Assembly (NCBI RefSeq): GCF_004681965.1
Contig: NZ_SMLL01000007.1
Span: forward strand, 186,001 to 250,000
Source of the DNA: Ramlibacter rhizophilus
GTDB lineage: Bacteria; Pseudomonadota; Gammaproteobacteria; Burkholderiales; Burkholderiaceae_C
Length of the DNA: 64,000 bases
Direction: 5' to 3'
The notes beneath the pieces were generated by a model. It had not been told where the DNA came from. It made no database searches and saw nothing but the letters and a program-made list of their open reading frames with translations. Both the position numbers and the translations under genes were made by a program. Positions 48,754 to 59,655 of this stretch are shown here, one piece after another. Position 1 is the first letter of the stretch. Every line of letters starts with the position of its first letter.

Positions 48754-50441
48754 GCGGCGTGCTTCGGGCCGACCGCGTGCTGCGCGGCGGCCGCGTGATC
48801 ACCCTCGCGGGGGGACGCATCGCGCAGGCGCTCGCCCTGCGCGGCGACACGATTCTTGCCGTGGGCGACGACCGCGAGGTCTCCTCGCTCTGCGGTCCGG
48901 ACACCGCGATCGTCGAACTGCAGGGCCGCAGCGTCATGCCCGGCCTGATCGACGGCCATGCGCACGTCGATCGCGAAGGCCTCAAGGGCCTCCTGCCCTC
49001 GCTGTCGGGCTGCCGCTCGGTGGCCGAGGTCGTGGAGCGCGTGCGCGCGCTCGCGCAGGACACGCCGCCGGGCCGCTGGATCGTCACCCTGCCGTTGGGC
49101 GAGGCGCCCGAGTTCGCGGTGTCACCCGCGCTCTTTGCGGAAGGGCGCCTGCCCGACCGGCACGACCTGGATGCCGCGACCGGTGCGCACCCGGTCCTGA
49201 TCCGCTGCGCCTGGGGCTACTGGCCGCCGAGCCTGCCCACGGTCTCCATCGCCAACACCGCCGCGCTGCGGCTGGCGGGCATCGACCGCGACACGCGCTC
49301 ACCCTCGCCCAAGCTGCAGATCGAGACCGACGCACAGGGCGAGCCCACCGGGCGCTTCTTCGAACAGGCCTTCCAGTCGCTGGCCGAGTTCACGCTGTTC
49401 CGCCAAGCACCCAACTTCACCGCCGATGACCGCCTGCGCACGCTGGAGGCTTCCATGCGCGCCTACAACGCCGTCGGCACCACGGGCGTGTTCGAGGGCC
49501 ACGGGGTGGCAGGCGAGGTGATCGACGCCTGGCGTGCGAGCCGCGCCGCCGGCCGCAGCACGCTGCGCGCGCAGCTCCTGGTCAGCCCGTCCTTCGCGGG
49601 CGCGAGCCTGGCCGACGCGGTGCAGTGGGTGCAGCGCGAAGCGCGCCGCCTGCGCGCCGACGCGCAGGGCGACGACTGGCTGCGCCTCCAAGGCCTCTTC
49701 GCTGAACCACTGGCCGAACCCACCGAATCGCGCCTGCGCGCGAGTGCCGCGCCCTGCACCGGCTGGGCCGGTTTCAACTTCGACGCCGGCCTGCCGCCCG
49801 AGGCCCTGCGTGCCCTGTTGCACGCCGCCGCCTGCGAGGGCCTGCGCGTGGCCGCCATCCAGTCCGCCATGGCCGACGTCTTCCTGGAGGTGGCGCGCGA
49901 GACGCCCATCGACGGCCTGCGCTGGGTCATCGCGCACCCGGCCACGCTGGACGCGCGCCAGGTGCGCGGCATCGCGGACCACGGGATCGTGGTCACCACG
50001 CACACCAACAACTACCACTGGCGCAGCGCCTCGGCGCTGCTGGCGCGTGTCGGCGCCGCTCGCGAGAACGAGATCAGCCCGATCCGCTCCCTGCTCGATG
50101 CCGGCGCCGTGGTGTCCCTGGCCACCGACAACGTGCCGGTGAGCCTGTGGCCCTGCATCTGGCAGGCCTGCGAACGGATCGACCGGAGCACGGGACAAGT
50201 CATCGCGCCCGGGCAGCGCATCACGCGCGAGGAGGCGCTGCGCTGTGCCACCACGCACGGCGCCTGGCTGTGCGGCGACGAGGACCGCCGCGGCACGCTG
50301 GAGGCGGGGAAGCTGGCGGACCTGATCGTGCTTGTCGACGATCCCCTCTCGGTGTCTTCGGAGCGCCTGCCGGCGCTGGCGCCGCAGCTCACGGTCGTGG
50401 GAGGTCGGACCGTGTGGGACGCCGGCGCCTCGGGCCGCTGA
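48750..50441 (+). CDS. YtcJ-like metal-dependent amidohydrolase
   Basis: This 563-residue amidohydrolase superfamily member of the YtcJ/N-substituted-formamide-deformylase-like group has the HxH metal motif in GLIDGHAHVD (His70, His72). Later metal-site regions are WVIAHPATLD and SLATDNVPV, near the catalytic Asp. It starts at a GTG overlapping the Bug receptor stop. The substrate is not readable; known members cleave amide or formamide bonds. It converges with a second, related amidohydrolase gene; the two stops are one base apart. Confidence 0.86.
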   Translation: MSGVLRADRVLRGGRVITLAGGRIAQALALRGDTILAVGDDREVSSLCGPDTAIVELQGRSVMPGLIDGHAHVDREGLKGLLPSLSGCRSVAEVVERVRALAQDTPPGRWIVTLPLGEAPEFAVSPALFAEGRLPDRHDLDAATGAHPVLIRCAWGYWPPSLPTVSIANTAALRLAGIDRDTRSPSPKLQIETDAQGEPTGRFFEQAFQSLAEFTLFRQAPNFTADDRLRTLEASMRAYNAVGTTGVFEGHGVAGEVIDAWRASRAAGRSTLRAQLLVSPSFAGASLADAVQWVQREARRLRADAQGDDWLRLQGLFAEPLAEPTESRLRASAAPCTGWAGFNFDAGLPPEALRALLHAAACEGLRVAAIQSAMADVFLEVARETPIDGLRWVIAHPATLDARQVRGIADHGIVVTTHTNNYHWRSASALLARVGAARENEISPIRSLLDAGAVVSLATDNVPVSLWPCIWQACERIDRSTGQVIAPGQRITREEALRCATTHGAWLCGDEDRRGTLEAGKLADLIVLVDDPLSVSSERLPALAPQLTVVGGRTVWDAGASGR

Positions 50442-50442
50442 C

Positions 50443-52182
50443 TCAGTCGAACAGGCCGCTGTCGTGCACCGGCCGGGCGCCCAGCAGTGTCGCCAGCACC
50501 TTCGTCTTCGGAATGTCATCCAGGGGCACCTGCATGATGTCCTGCGACAGCACCACCAGGTCCGCGTACTTGCCCGGTTCCAGCGAGCCGGTCACCTCGT
50601 CCCAGAAGGCCGTTCGGGCCCCGTTGAGCGTGTAGGCCCGCAGCGCCTGCGCGCGGGTGAGCCGCTGCGCGGGGTCGCCCAGGGGCTGGCCTGAGACGGC
50701 GTCCTGGCGGGCCAGCAACTGCCAGAAAGCGAACATGGGCTCGAAGGGATTGCCGTCGGTCGATTGAGCCACCGGCACGCCGGCCTCCAGCCAGCTCTTG
50801 AAGGGAATGGCCTGCTCGGCGAGCTCCTCGCCGAAGGCCTTGCGGTACACGGAGCCGTACATCCAGAGGAAGTTCGTGGTGGTGGTGGGCAGCACGCCCA
50901 GGCGCCGGCAGGCGGCCATGTTCTCTGCGGTGGGGAACTGGCAATGCTGGATGGTCCAGCGCTTGCCCTCGATGGGGATGTCGCGGTCCACCTCCTCGTA
51001 GGTGCGCAGCACCTTGTCGATGGCGGCGCCCCCGGAGCACTGCACCTGCACGCGCAGCCCCGCCTCGGCGCAGCGCCGGACGATGTCGCGGAAGGTCTCG
51101 TCGTCGGCCAGCTGCACGCCGTGCCAGGGGGTGCCGGCGGCGCCCACGTAGGGCTGGCGCATCAGGCAGGCGCCCATGGCGGCGGCGCTGTCGAAGGAAA
51201 AGCCCAGCCCGCCGAACTTGAGCAGGTCATCGCCGAAGCCGTTGCCGCCGGCGTAGCGCGCGGTCTGCTCGATCAGCCGCTGGCCCTCGTCGCGGTTCCG
51301 GTACAGCGGGATGGGATAGGAGACCACGAAGTAGGTTCGCACGGTGAGCTGCTTGCGCGCCCACAGGTCCATGTAGGCGCGCTGCGGCCCGGTGGGGATG
51401 CCGTGGCCTTCGTAGATGGTGGTGATCCCTGCCTGGTTGAAGGCGCGCACGCCCGCCGCGACCGCCGCGAGCGTCTCGGCCTCGCTCAGCTCGGGCATGG
51501 CGGGGAACAGCGATTCGCGCGCGCGGAAGGCGCCGTCGCGCACCGGCAGCCACTTGGGGAAGTTGATGTCGCGGAAGACGCCCGTGGGCTCGCCCTGCGC
51601 ATCGACCTCGATGGTCACGCCCGGTGCCACCGCGCTCTGGCCCGTGATGCCGCACAGGCGGATCGCCGCGCTGTTGGCGAAGGCCATGCCGGGTGCCACG
51701 AGCGAGGGCGGCTCGATGTAGACGGGGTTGTCGGGGGAGACCGTGTCCAGGTCGTGGCGGCTGGGCCAGCGGCCTTCGGCCAGGGCGGCCGGGTAGCCGA
51801 ACACGTCCGGTTCGTGCGCGAGCGGATTGCACACGATCCACTCGCCCGGCTTGCGCCGCGCCACTTCGGCGCGGATGACGTCCAGCACCTCGCCGATGCG
51901 CCGGGGGCGGCCGAAGGACGGCTTGGTCAGGCGCAGTCCCACCGTGTCCAGGTGCGGGTGCGCGTCCACGAAGCCGGGCACCACCGCGCGGCCCTGCAGG
52001 TCGATGCGGCGGGTGTGCGGCCCGCAATGGCGCTCGGCGTGTTCCAGCGTGCCGACGGCGAGGATCCTGCCGTTCGCAATGGCCACCGCCTGGGCCACCG
52101 AATCGCTGGCATCGACGGTGTAGATGCTGGCGTTGTGGATCAACAGGTCGGCGAGTGGGCCGGGGGCGGTGTCACTGGGCAT
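50443..52182 (-). CDS. YtcJ-like metal-dependent amidohydrolase (second)
   Basis: This 579-residue YtcJ-like amidohydrolase is related to its convergent neighbour. It has the HxH motif in GFVDAHPHLDTVG (His75, His77), a later WTIQHCQFPT segment that would supply a metal-binding His, and AQSTDGNPFEP near the catalytic Asp. GAGGAGA precedes its ATG. It lies downstream of the binding-protein gene of the meta-cleavage operon, across a 175-bp gap filled with REP-like repeats, and may be the last gene of that operon or be expressed separately. The substrate is unknown; an N-acyl or cyclic-amide aromatic would fit the context. Confidence 0.86.
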   Translation of the reverse strand: MPSDTAPGPLADLLIHNASIYTVDASDSVAQAVAIANGRILAVGTLEHAERHCGPHTRRIDLQGRAVVPGFVDAHPHLDTVGLRLTKPSFGRPRRIGEVLDVIRAEVARRKPGEWIVCNPLAHEPDVFGYPAALAEGRWPSRHDLDTVSPDNPVYIEPPSLVAPGMAFANSAAIRLCGITGQSAVAPGVTIEVDAQGEPTGVFRDINFPKWLPVRDGAFRARESLFPAMPELSEAETLAAVAAGVRAFNQAGITTIYEGHGIPTGPQRAYMDLWARKQLTVRTYFVVSYPIPLYRNRDEGQRLIEQTARYAGGNGFGDDLLKFGGLGFSFDSAAAMGACLMRQPYVGAAGTPWHGVQLADDETFRDIVRRCAEAGLRVQVQCSGGAAIDKVLRTYEEVDRDIPIEGKRWTIQHCQFPTAENMAACRRLGVLPTTTTNFLWMYGSVYRKAFGEELAEQAIPFKSWLEAGVPVAQSTDGNPFEPMFAFWQLLARQDAVSGQPLGDPAQRLTRAQALRAYTLNGARTAFWDEVTGSLEPGKYADLVVLSQDIMQVPLDDIPKTKVLATLLGARPVHDSGLFD

Positions 52183-52222
52183 GCGTGTGTCTCCTCGCGT
52201 TTTCGGTCAGGGCTGCACCCAT

Positions 52223-52346
52223 CCGTTCGCCCTGAGCTTGTCGAAGGGCTTGCGTGATCGCCTCGCTAGGGGCTTCGACAGGCTCAGCCCGAACGGTGGT
52301 AGGGGGCGATCCGGACACATCCGTTCGCCCTGAGCCTGTCGAGGGG
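52223..52346. repeat. Three REP-like units in the gap before the amidohydrolase gene
   Basis: The unit CCGTTCGCCCTGAGC-TTGTCGAAGGG occurs at 52223-52248 and with small changes at 52321-52346. An inverted copy containing GCTTCGACAGGCTCAGCC lies at 52272-52296. The inverted pairs can form long hairpins. A fourth copy is near 28252-28277. This is a widespread interspersed repeat of beta- and gammaproteobacteria and nothing in it looks coding. Confidence 0.85.
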
Positions 52347-52357
52347 CCTGCGCCGGC

Positions 52358-53536
52358 CTACCTCAAGCTGCTCCACTTCTGCCCTTTGGCCTGAAGCACG
52401 GTGGGGACCAGCACGGCGTCACCCTGCTCGTTGAAGCGGATCGGCCCGGTGATGCCGTCGTGCGCCGGCATCTTCTCCAGGCAGCCGCGGATCTTCTCGC
52501 GGTCGGCGGCCAGATCGGATTCCTTGTTGGTCACGCCGGTGGACTCGATGCACTTCTTGAGGATGAAGACCGTGTCGTACATCAGCGAGTCGGTGTTGTT
52601 CGGCGTGGTGCCGGCGCGCGCGCGGTAGTCCTTGACCCAGCTGGCGATGCGCGCCTCCGGGTTCTCGGGCCAGAAGGGCATCACCACCATGGTGCCTTCG
52701 GAGGCCGGTCCGGCGATCTCCAGGAACTTGGGCTCTGACATGCCCAGTGCGCCCACCACGGGCTGCTTGAGGCCCTGCTTGCGGATCTCCCGCACCACGT
52801 TCCCGCCTTCGTTGTACAGGCCCGCGACGACGATTCCATCCGGGTTCAGCTGCTTGGCCTTGGTGACCTGCGCGGCGTAGTCGATGTCGGCGGTCTGGAA
52901 GGAGATGTTGTCCAGCACCTTGATCCCGCGTTCCTTCAGGATGGCCGGGAACACCGCGGTGCCGTCGATCTTGGTGAAGGCGTCCTTCACGTCCGTGAGG
53001 ATCACCACCGACTTCACCTCCGGATGCTGCTTGAGCCAGGCGTCGATCAGCTTGCCGTTCATCTGGTCGGAGGCCAGCGCGTTGCGGAAGGCCCAGGGCC
53101 GGTTCTTCGCCGCGATGCCGGGCTTGGCGGCCGATGCCGTGATGATCGGCGTCTTGCCCTGCACGGCGATCGGGAAGGCCACCTCGGTCTCGGCGCTGAA
53201 GAAGGGGCCGATGACGGCCAGCACCTTGTCACTGTGGATGAGTTTGCGCGTCAGGCTGATGGCCTCGGCGTTCTCCCCCCGCGTGTCGTAGGTGATGAAC
53301 TGCACTTTCTCGCCCTTGATCCCGCCGGACTTCTCCAGCTGCTCCTGGGCCATCTTCAGGGCCACCTCCTGGTGCTGCCCGTAGGAAGCGCCCTTGCCGC
53401 TCAGCGGCATGAGCACGCCGATCTTCACGTCGGCCCAGGCGCTGCCCGCAAGCAGCGCGGATGCCGCGGCGACGATGCCGCAGGCGACGTTCAGGCGCCG
53501 CATGCGGCGCGTCGTGGCAATCGAAGGGAATGGCAT
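52358..53536 (-). CDS. Periplasmic substrate-binding protein of HAAT importer (meta-cleavage operon)
   Basis: This 392-residue type I periplasmic binding protein has a signal peptide (RRMRRLNVACGIVAAASALLAG, cleavage near AWA-D at residue 35). ADVKIGVLMPLSGKGASYG starts the mature fold. AGGAGG precedes its ATG. It follows the metallo-beta-lactamase-fold gene by 47 bp and completes a full importer with livF, livG, livM and livH. The ligand is probably the aromatic substrate of the meta-cleavage genes upstream; its identity is unknown. Confidence 0.9.
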   Translation of the reverse strand: MPFPSIATTRRMRRLNVACGIVAAASALLAGSAWADVKIGVLMPLSGKGASYGQHQEVALKMAQEQLEKSGGIKGEKVQFITYDTRGENAEAISLTRKLIHSDKVLAVIGPFFSAETEVAFPIAVQGKTPIITASAAKPGIAAKNRPWAFRNALASDQMNGKLIDAWLKQHPEVKSVVILTDVKDAFTKIDGTAVFPAILKERGIKVLDNISFQTADIDYAAQVTKAKQLNPDGIVVAGLYNEGGNVVREIRKQGLKQPVVGALGMSEPKFLEIAGPASEGTMVVMPFWPENPEARIASWVKDYRARAGTTPNNTDSLMYDTVFILKKCIESTGVTNKESDLAADREKIRGCLEKMPAHDGITGPIRFNEQGDAVLVPTVLQAKGQKWSSLR

Positions 53537-53583
53537 GGAAGCACCTCCTGGAGTTGCGGTGGTTGGAAAACGGGGAAGGCGGT

Positions 53584-54429
53584 TCAGGCCAGCAGCGAGG
53601 CGTGGCCCTCGGCCAGCGTCACCTCGATGAAGGCGGTTCCCTCGCGCCGGCCGCTCGGGTGGCGCGTGAACAGTTCGATGTCGTGGCCCGGCACCAGGCG
53701 CTTGAGGTCCTCGCCGGCAACGGCCTTCATCTTCTGGAACTCGCGGATCATGTTCCAGCTGTTGCCCTGCGTGTACCCGGGCGGCCACATGCGCTCCAGG
53801 TTGAAGTAGGTGTAGCAGCAGTCGCCGGCGATCGCGTAGGCGCCGCGGGGCGTGCGCACCTCCAGCCACTGGCTGCCGAAGGTGTGGGTGTCGCGCGCGA
53901 GCCGGCACCACAGGCCGGGCGCGACTTCGGCGTCACCGTCCAGGAACTCGACGCGGCCTTGCGCCATCGCGCGCTCCAGCGCATCGAAGTCCGGCACGTT
54001 CAGCGAGGAGAAGGCCCAGTGGTCCTTGGACTGCGGCTGGCCGCCGAATTCGGCGATCACCTCTTTCCAGGCCTCGTACTCGTAGCGCTGCAGGTAGATG
54101 CGGGCGTTCGGGAACGCGTCCAGGTTCCCCGCATGGTCAAAGTGCATGTGCGTGAGCACCAGGGTGCGGATGTCGGCCGGGTCGGTGCCGAAGCGGCGCA
54201 GCAGTTCGTCGCTGCGCACGAAGTCGTCGAAGCGGCGGCCGGTCATGGACTCGCCGGCGGCGAAACCGGTGTCCACCAGCACCTGCTCGCCGTCGGAGGA
54301 CTTCAGCAGGCTCACGATCATCGGCACCGGCACCGTCCCCTTGTTGCTGCTCACGGGCGAGCCGCTCAGGAAGTCGTAGGGCAGCCGGCCGGTGGCGTAG
54401 CAGAAACTCCAGATGCTCCAGTCGTTCAT
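53584..54429 (-). CDS. Metallo-beta-lactamase-fold hydrolase, AHL-lactonase-like
   Basis: This 281-residue MBL-fold enzyme has the dinuclear-metal motif THMHFDHAG (His94, His96, Asp98, His99). Further ligands are at DTHTFGSQ and in the C-terminal region PGHD. It matches the N-acyl-homoserine-lactonase-like family of MBL proteins, so a lactone or related ester hydrolysis is likely, but the natural substrate may be a pathway lactone rather than a quorum signal. It sits between livF and the binding-protein gene of the meta-cleavage operon, which favours a catabolic role. Confidence 0.85.
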   Translation of the reverse strand: MNDWSIWSFCYATGRLPYDFLSGSPVSSNKGTVPVPMIVSLLKSSDGEQVLVDTGFAAGESMTGRRFDDFVRSDELLRRFGTDPADIRTLVLTHMHFDHAGNLDAFPNARIYLQRYEYEAWKEVIAEFGGQPQSKDHWAFSSLNVPDFDALERAMAQGRVEFLDGDAEVAPGLWCRLARDTHTFGSQWLEVRTPRGAYAIAGDCCYTYFNLERMWPPGYTQGNSWNMIREFQKMKAVAGEDLKRLVPGHDIELFTRHPSGRREGTAFIEVTLAEGHASLLA

Positions 54430-54441
54430 GTCCTGATTCCT

Positions 54442-55139
<698 letters not shown>

Positions 55140-55140
<1 letters not shown>

Positions 55141-55952
55141 CACTGCAGCACCTCCTCGCGCGACGATTCGTCCTCGTCATCCTCGCGGCCGAGGTAGGCC
55201 TCCAGCACCAGCGGATCCTCGCGCACTTCGCGCGGGCTGCCTTCCGCAATGCGGCGGCCGTGGTTCAGGACGGTGATGCGGTCGGAAATGGCCATCACCA
55301 GACTCATGTGGTGTTCCGTGAGCAGGACCGTGATGCCGCTGTCGCGGATGCGGCCGATCAGCTGCGCGGCCTCGTTCACTTCCACGGGGTTCATGCCCGC
55401 CACGGGCTCGTCCAGCAGCAGCAGGCGCGGCTCGGTGGCGAGCGCCCGGGCGATCTCCAGCCGGCGCTGGTCGGCCAGCGCCAGGTCGCTGGCGCGCGCG
55501 GCGTGCTGGCCGGCCAGGCCCACCATGTCGAGCAGCTCCATGGCCCGCCGGCGCGTGGCACCCTCCTGGCGCGACTCGCGGAAGGGCAATCGCAGGAACA
55601 TGGCAGCCAGGTCGCTGCGCGTGCGGATGAAGCGACCCGTCTGCACGTTCTCCAGCACGCTCATGGCGCCGAAGAGCCGCACGCCCTGGAAGGTGCGCAC
55701 CAGCCCCAGGCGGGCGATGCGGTCCGGCCGCAGCCCGGTGAGTTCGCGGCCCTGCAGCCGCACGCGGCCGGCGCTGGGCGGCAGCACACCGCTGACGATG
55801 TTGAACAGGGTCGTCTTGCCGGCGCCGTTGGGGCCGATGACGGCATGGATGGTGCCTGGCTGCACCTGCAGGCTCACCTCGCTCACGGCCTGGTAGCCGC
55901 CGAAGCTCCTGGAGAGGTCCTGCACTTCCAGCAGGGCAGGCGCGTGCGTCAT
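55140..55952 (-). CDS. livG: HAAT importer ATPase LivG (meta-cleavage operon)
   Basis: This 270-residue ATPase has Walker A GPNGAGKTTLF, signature LALADQRRLEIARAL and Walker B LLLLDEPVAG. The signature LALADQR departs from the usual LPYGxQR. The C-terminus is extended and acidic (REDDEDESSREE). The ATG at 55952 overlaps the livM stop (ATGA). It is translationally coupled on both sides. Confidence 0.9.
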
Positions 55953-56767
55953 CGGCGCGCCCCCACCAGGCCCCATGGCCGCACGATCATCATGACGACC
56001 AGCAGGCTGCCGAAGAAGACCATGCGCCAGTCCTCCAGGCCCCGCAGCAGCTCGGGCAGCAGCGTGACGGTCACGGCCCCCACCGTGGCGCCGATGAAGT
56101 TCCCCATGCCGCCCAGCAGCACCATGATGAAGATCTCCGCGGAGCGGTGGAATCCGAACTGCGCCGGATCGATGAAGGAGGCGAAGTGCGCGTACAGCCC
56201 GCCACCCAGCCCGGCGATGGCGCCGCCGATGGCGAACAAGGCCACCTTCACGCGCGTGAGGTTCACGCCGATGATCTCGGCCGCAAGCTCGTCTTCGCGC
56301 ACGGCGGCGATGGCGCGCCCGATGCGCGAGCGGCGCAGCTGCCAGAACCCCAGAAGCAGGAGGGCGACCACCGCGGCCAGCAGCGGCAGGGTGGTGTGCA
56401 TGGGGATGCCGCCCAGCCCCGAGGCGGCTCCGGTCGGCTCGAAGTTCAGGAAGAACACCCGCACGATCTCCCCGAAGCCCATGGTCAGGATGATCAGGTA
56501 CACGCCCCGGATGCGAAGCGCGGGAAAGCCCACGAGGGCCCCCACCACCGCGGCGGCCGCGCTACCCGCCGCCAGCGCGGGAAGAAAAGGCCAGGCCGCC
56601 TCGACCGTGAGCCAGGCCGAGGTGTAGGCCCCGATGGCCATGAAGCCGCCCTGGCCCAGCGACAGCAGCCCCGCAGAGACCGGCAGGTACAGGCTCAGGG
56701 CCAGGATGATGTTGATGCCCATGAACACCAGCACCGATTGCGCGTACGGGTCCAGCAGCATGTCCAT
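55949..56767 (-). CDS. livM: HAAT importer permease LivM (meta-cleavage operon)
   Basis: This 272-residue membrane permease has about eight helices and includes SAGLLSLGQGGFMAIGAYTSAWL, the LivM signature. It is at the short end for the family and is not fused to livG, unlike the other importer in this window. Its start directly follows the livH stop and its end overlaps livG. Confidence 0.9.
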   Translation of the reverse strand: MDMLLDPYAQSVLVFMGINIILALSLYLPVSAGLLSLGQGGFMAIGAYTSAWLTVEAAWPFLPALAAGSAAAAVVGALVGFPALRIRGVYLIILTMGFGEIVRVFFLNFEPTGAASGLGGIPMHTTLPLLAAVVALLLLGFWQLRRSRIGRAIAAVREDELAAEIIGVNLTRVKVALFAIGGAIAGLGGGLYAHFASFIDPAQFGFHRSAEIFIMVLLGGMGNFIGATVGAVTVTLLPELLRGLEDWRMVFFGSLLVVMMIVRPWGLVGARR

Positions 56768-57646
56768 TCAGCCCTCCACGTGGTGCGTGGAGCCGAAGAT
56801 GCCGCGCGGTCGCAGCAGCAGCACGGCGATCATGATCAAGAAGGCGAAGGCGTCGCGATAGGAGGATGCGAGGTAGGCCACGCTCAGCACTTCGGCCAGG
56901 CCGATGATGAGTCCACCCAGCATCGCGCCGTAGATGTTGCCGAGGCCGCCCAGCAGCATGGCGGCCAGGCCCTTGATGCCCATGTCGATGCCCATGAAGG
57001 GCGAGATCGCGTTGAAGGACAGGCCCACCAGCACGCCGGCCGCACCGCCCAGCGCCGAAGCGACGACGAAGGTGAGGAGCACGATGCGCTCGGAGCGGAT
57101 GCCCAGCGTGTGCGCGATGCTGGCGTTCTCCGCCGTCGCGCGCATGGCCATGCCGGCGCGCGTGCGGGTGACGAACAGGTGCAGCGCCACCATCAGCACC
57201 ACGGACACGCCCAGGATCACGAGCTGCACGGCCGTCACCGTGACGCTGCCGATCTGCCAGGAGGTGGCGCTCATGCCGTGCGGGAAGCCGACCTGCTCGG
57301 CGCCGAAGGCATGCGCCACCAGTTCCTGCAGCACGATGCCGGCGCCGATGGTGCTGATCATGGGGGCGAGCTCGTGGCCCTTGCGCTGGCGGATCGGCCG
57401 CACGGCCAGCAGATGCACCAGTGCACCCACCAGCGCCGCCGCCAGCATGCCGAAGAAGATCGCGAGGAACATGTTGCCACCGGCCAGGCCCACGGCCGCC
57501 AGGCCGGCGAAGGCGCCCACCATGAACACCTCGCCATGGGCCAGGTGAACGAGGTGGAGCACGCCGAAGACCAGGGTGTAGCCGATCGCGATGAGCGCGT
57601 AGGTGCTCCCCAGCATCAACCCGTTCAGGAGCTGCTGTTCCAGCAT
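56768..57646 (-). CDS. livH: HAAT importer permease LivH (meta-cleavage operon)
   Basis: This 292-residue permease starts MLEQQLLNGLMLGSTYALIAIGYT, the LivH N-terminal signature, and has about eight transmembrane helices. LGGAAGVLVGLSFN and GLAAMLLGGLGNIYGA, typical of the family's late loops, are present. It follows the aldolase gene by six bases, so the importer is cotranscribed with the catabolic enzymes. Confidence 0.9.
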   Translation of the reverse strand: MLEQQLLNGLMLGSTYALIAIGYTLVFGVLHLVHLAHGEVFMVGAFAGLAAVGLAGGNMFLAIFFGMLAAALVGALVHLLAVRPIRQRKGHELAPMISTIGAGIVLQELVAHAFGAEQVGFPHGMSATSWQIGSVTVTAVQLVILGVSVVLMVALHLFVTRTRAGMAMRATAENASIAHTLGIRSERIVLLTFVVASALGGAAGVLVGLSFNAISPFMGIDMGIKGLAAMLLGGLGNIYGAMLGGLIIGLAEVLSVAYLASSYRDAFAFLIMIAVLLLRPRGIFGSTHHVEG

Positions 57647-57652
57647 GGGCGC

Positions 57653-58687
57653 TCAGGCCTGCTTCTGCGCGTCGCGCGCCTTCAGCAGGTCCAGCGCGAC
57701 GTCCACGATCATGTCCTCCTGTCCGCCCACCATCTTGCGGCGGCCCAGCTCCACCAGGATGTCCACGGTCTTGAGGTCGTAGCGCTTGGCCGCGGCCTCG
57801 GCGTGGCGCAGGAAGCTGGAGTACACGCCGGCGTAACCCAGCGCCAGCGTCTCGCGGTCCACGCGCACGGGGCGGTCCTGCAGCGGGCGCACGATGTCGT
57901 CGGCCGCGTCCATCAGCTTGTACAGGTCGGTGCCGTGCTTCCAGCCCAGGCGGTCGATGGCGGCGATGAACACCTCCAGCGGTGCGTTGCCCGCGCCCGC
58001 GCCCATGCCGGCCAGGCTGGCATCGACGCGATCGCAGCCTTCTTCCACCGCGATGATGCTGTTGGCCACGCCCAGGCTCAGGTTGTGGTGCGCGTGGATG
58101 CCGGTCTCGGTCTCGGGCTTGAGCACCTCCTTGAAGGCGCGGAAGCGCTCGCGCACGTCGCGCATGCCCAGGGCGCCGCCGGAGTCGACCACGTAGATGC
58201 AGGTCGCGCCGTAGCTTTCCATCAGCCTGGCCTGCTGCGCCAGCGCGTGCGGCGGCGTCATGTGGCTCATCATGAGGAAGCCCACGGTGTCCATGCCCAG
58301 CTCGCGCGCGTACTCGATGTGCTGCCGGGACACGTCGGCCTCGGTGCAGTGCGTGGCCACGCGCACGATGCGCGCCCCCGCGTCGTAGGCGTTGCGCAGG
58401 TCGTGGATGGTGCCGATGCCCGGCAGCAGCAGCGTGGCCACCTTGGCCGTCTTCACCGTCTCGGCCACCGCGCCGATCCACTCCAGGTCGGTGTGGGCGC
58501 CGAAGCCGTAGTTGAAGCTGGAGCCCTCCAGGCCATCGCCGTGGGCGACCTCGATGCTGTCCACCCCGGCCGCGTCGAGCGCGGCGGCGATGGCGCGCAC
58601 CTGCGGCACGCTGTACTGGTGGCGGATGGCGTGGCTGCCGTCGCGCAGCGTCACGTCGGAGATGTAGATTTTCTGGTCCTTCATCAT
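57653..58687 (-). CDS. dmpG: 4-hydroxy-2-oxovalerate aldolase (DmpG/BphI type)
   Basis: This 344-residue class II aldolase splits 4-hydroxy-2-oxovalerate into pyruvate and acetaldehyde. It has the DRE-TIM start [13 protein letters not shown] (metal ligand Asp16) and the metal ligands His198 and His200 in HAHHN. The DmpG C-terminal communication domain, used to channel acetaldehyde to DmpF, is present. The start overlaps the dmpF stop (ATGATG), as is normal for this enzyme pair. Confidence 0.93.
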   Translation of the reverse strand: MMKDQKIYISDVTLRDGSHAIRHQYSVPQVRAIAAALDAAGVDSIEVAHGDGLEGSSFNYGFGAHTDLEWIGAVAETVKTAKVATLLLPGIGTIHDLRNAYDAGARIVRVATHCTEADVSRQHIEYARELGMDTVGFLMMSHMTPPHALAQQARLMESYGATCIYVVDSGGALGMRDVRERFRAFKEVLKPETETGIHAHHNLSLGVANSIIAVEEGCDRVDASLAGMGAGAGNAPLEVFIAAIDRLGWKHGTDLYKLMDAADDIVRPLQDRPVRVDRETLALGYAGVYSSFLRHAEAAAKRYDLKTVDILVELGRRKMVGGQEDMIVDVALDLLKARDAQKQA

Positions 58688-59655
58688 GCTGCGCTCCTGT
58701 CGGCCCGCGTGGCCTTCTGTTCGATGCGGCGGCGCGCGATCCGTTCGCCGCAGGCGAGGGCCGCCGAGGTCATGATGTCCAGGTTGCCGGCGTAGGACGG
58801 CAGGTAGTGCGCCGCGCCCTCCACCTCCAGGAAGATGGAGGTCTTCAGGCCGCTGCGCGGGCCCACCTTGGGAACGTTCAGCGGCGCGCTCTCGGGGATC
58901 ACCTCGAACTGCACCTTCTGCTTGAGGCGGTAGCCCGGCACGTAGCCCTGCACGGCCTTGACCATGCGCTCGATGCTCGCCTCGACGGCGGCCTGGTCGG
59001 CCGCCTCGGACAGCACGAACACGGTGTCGCGCATGATGAGCGGCGGCTCGGCCGGGTTCAGGATGATCACGGCCTTGCCGCGCTCGGCCCCGCCCAGCTT
59101 CTCGATGGCCAGGCGGGTCGTCTCGGTGAACTCGTCGATGTTGGCGCGGGTGCCCGGGCCGGCCGATTTGCTGGCGATGGAGGCGACGATCTCGCCGTAG
59201 TGCACCTTGGCCACCTGCGACACGGCCGCCACCATGGGAATGGTGGCCTGGCCGCCGCAGGTGACCATGTTGATGTTGGGTGCGTCCACCTCGTCCAGGT
59301 TGATGGACGGGATGACGTAGGGTCCGATGGCCGCGGGCGTGAGGTCGATCACCTGCACGCCGTGCGGTCGCAGCACCTCCTCGTGCTTGTGGTGCGCGGC
59401 CGCCGAGGTGGCGTCGAAGACCACGTCGATCTCCTTGAACACCGGCAGCTTCAGGAGCCCGCCGATGCCTTCGGCGGTGGTGGCCACGCCCAGGCGCGCG
59501 GCCCGGGCCAGGCCGTCGGAGGCGGGATCGACCCCGACCATGGCACCCATCTCCAGGTGTTTCGCGTTGCGCATCACCTTGATCATCAGGTCGGTGCCGA
59601 TGTTGCCCGAGCCGATGATGGCGACCTTGAGCTTGCGTTGCGCGTTCATGCTCAT
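58684..59655 (-). CDS. dmpF: Acetaldehyde dehydrogenase, acylating (DmpF/BphJ type)
   Basis: This 323-residue enzyme oxidises acetaldehyde from DmpG to acetyl-CoA with NAD and CoA. GSGNIG (15-20) is the nucleotide motif and Cys133 in [12 protein letters not shown] is the catalytic cysteine. The ATG at 59655 overlaps the dmpH stop; MSMNAQ is the chosen start (59649 is possible). It forms a channelling complex with DmpG. Confidence 0.93.
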   Translation of the reverse strand: MSMNAQRKLKVAIIGSGNIGTDLMIKVMRNAKHLEMGAMVGVDPASDGLARAARLGVATTAEGIGGLLKLPVFKEIDVVFDATSAAAHHKHEEVLRPHGVQVIDLTPAAIGPYVIPSINLDEVDAPNINMVTCGGQATIPMVAAVSQVAKVHYGEIVASIASKSAGPGTRANIDEFTETTRLAIEKLGGAERGKAVIILNPAEPPLIMRDTVFVLSEAADQAAVEASIERMVKAVQGYVPGYRLKQKVQFEVIPESAPLNVPKVGPRSGLKTSIFLEVEGAAHYLPSYAGNLDIMTSAALACGERIARRRIEQKATRADRSAA

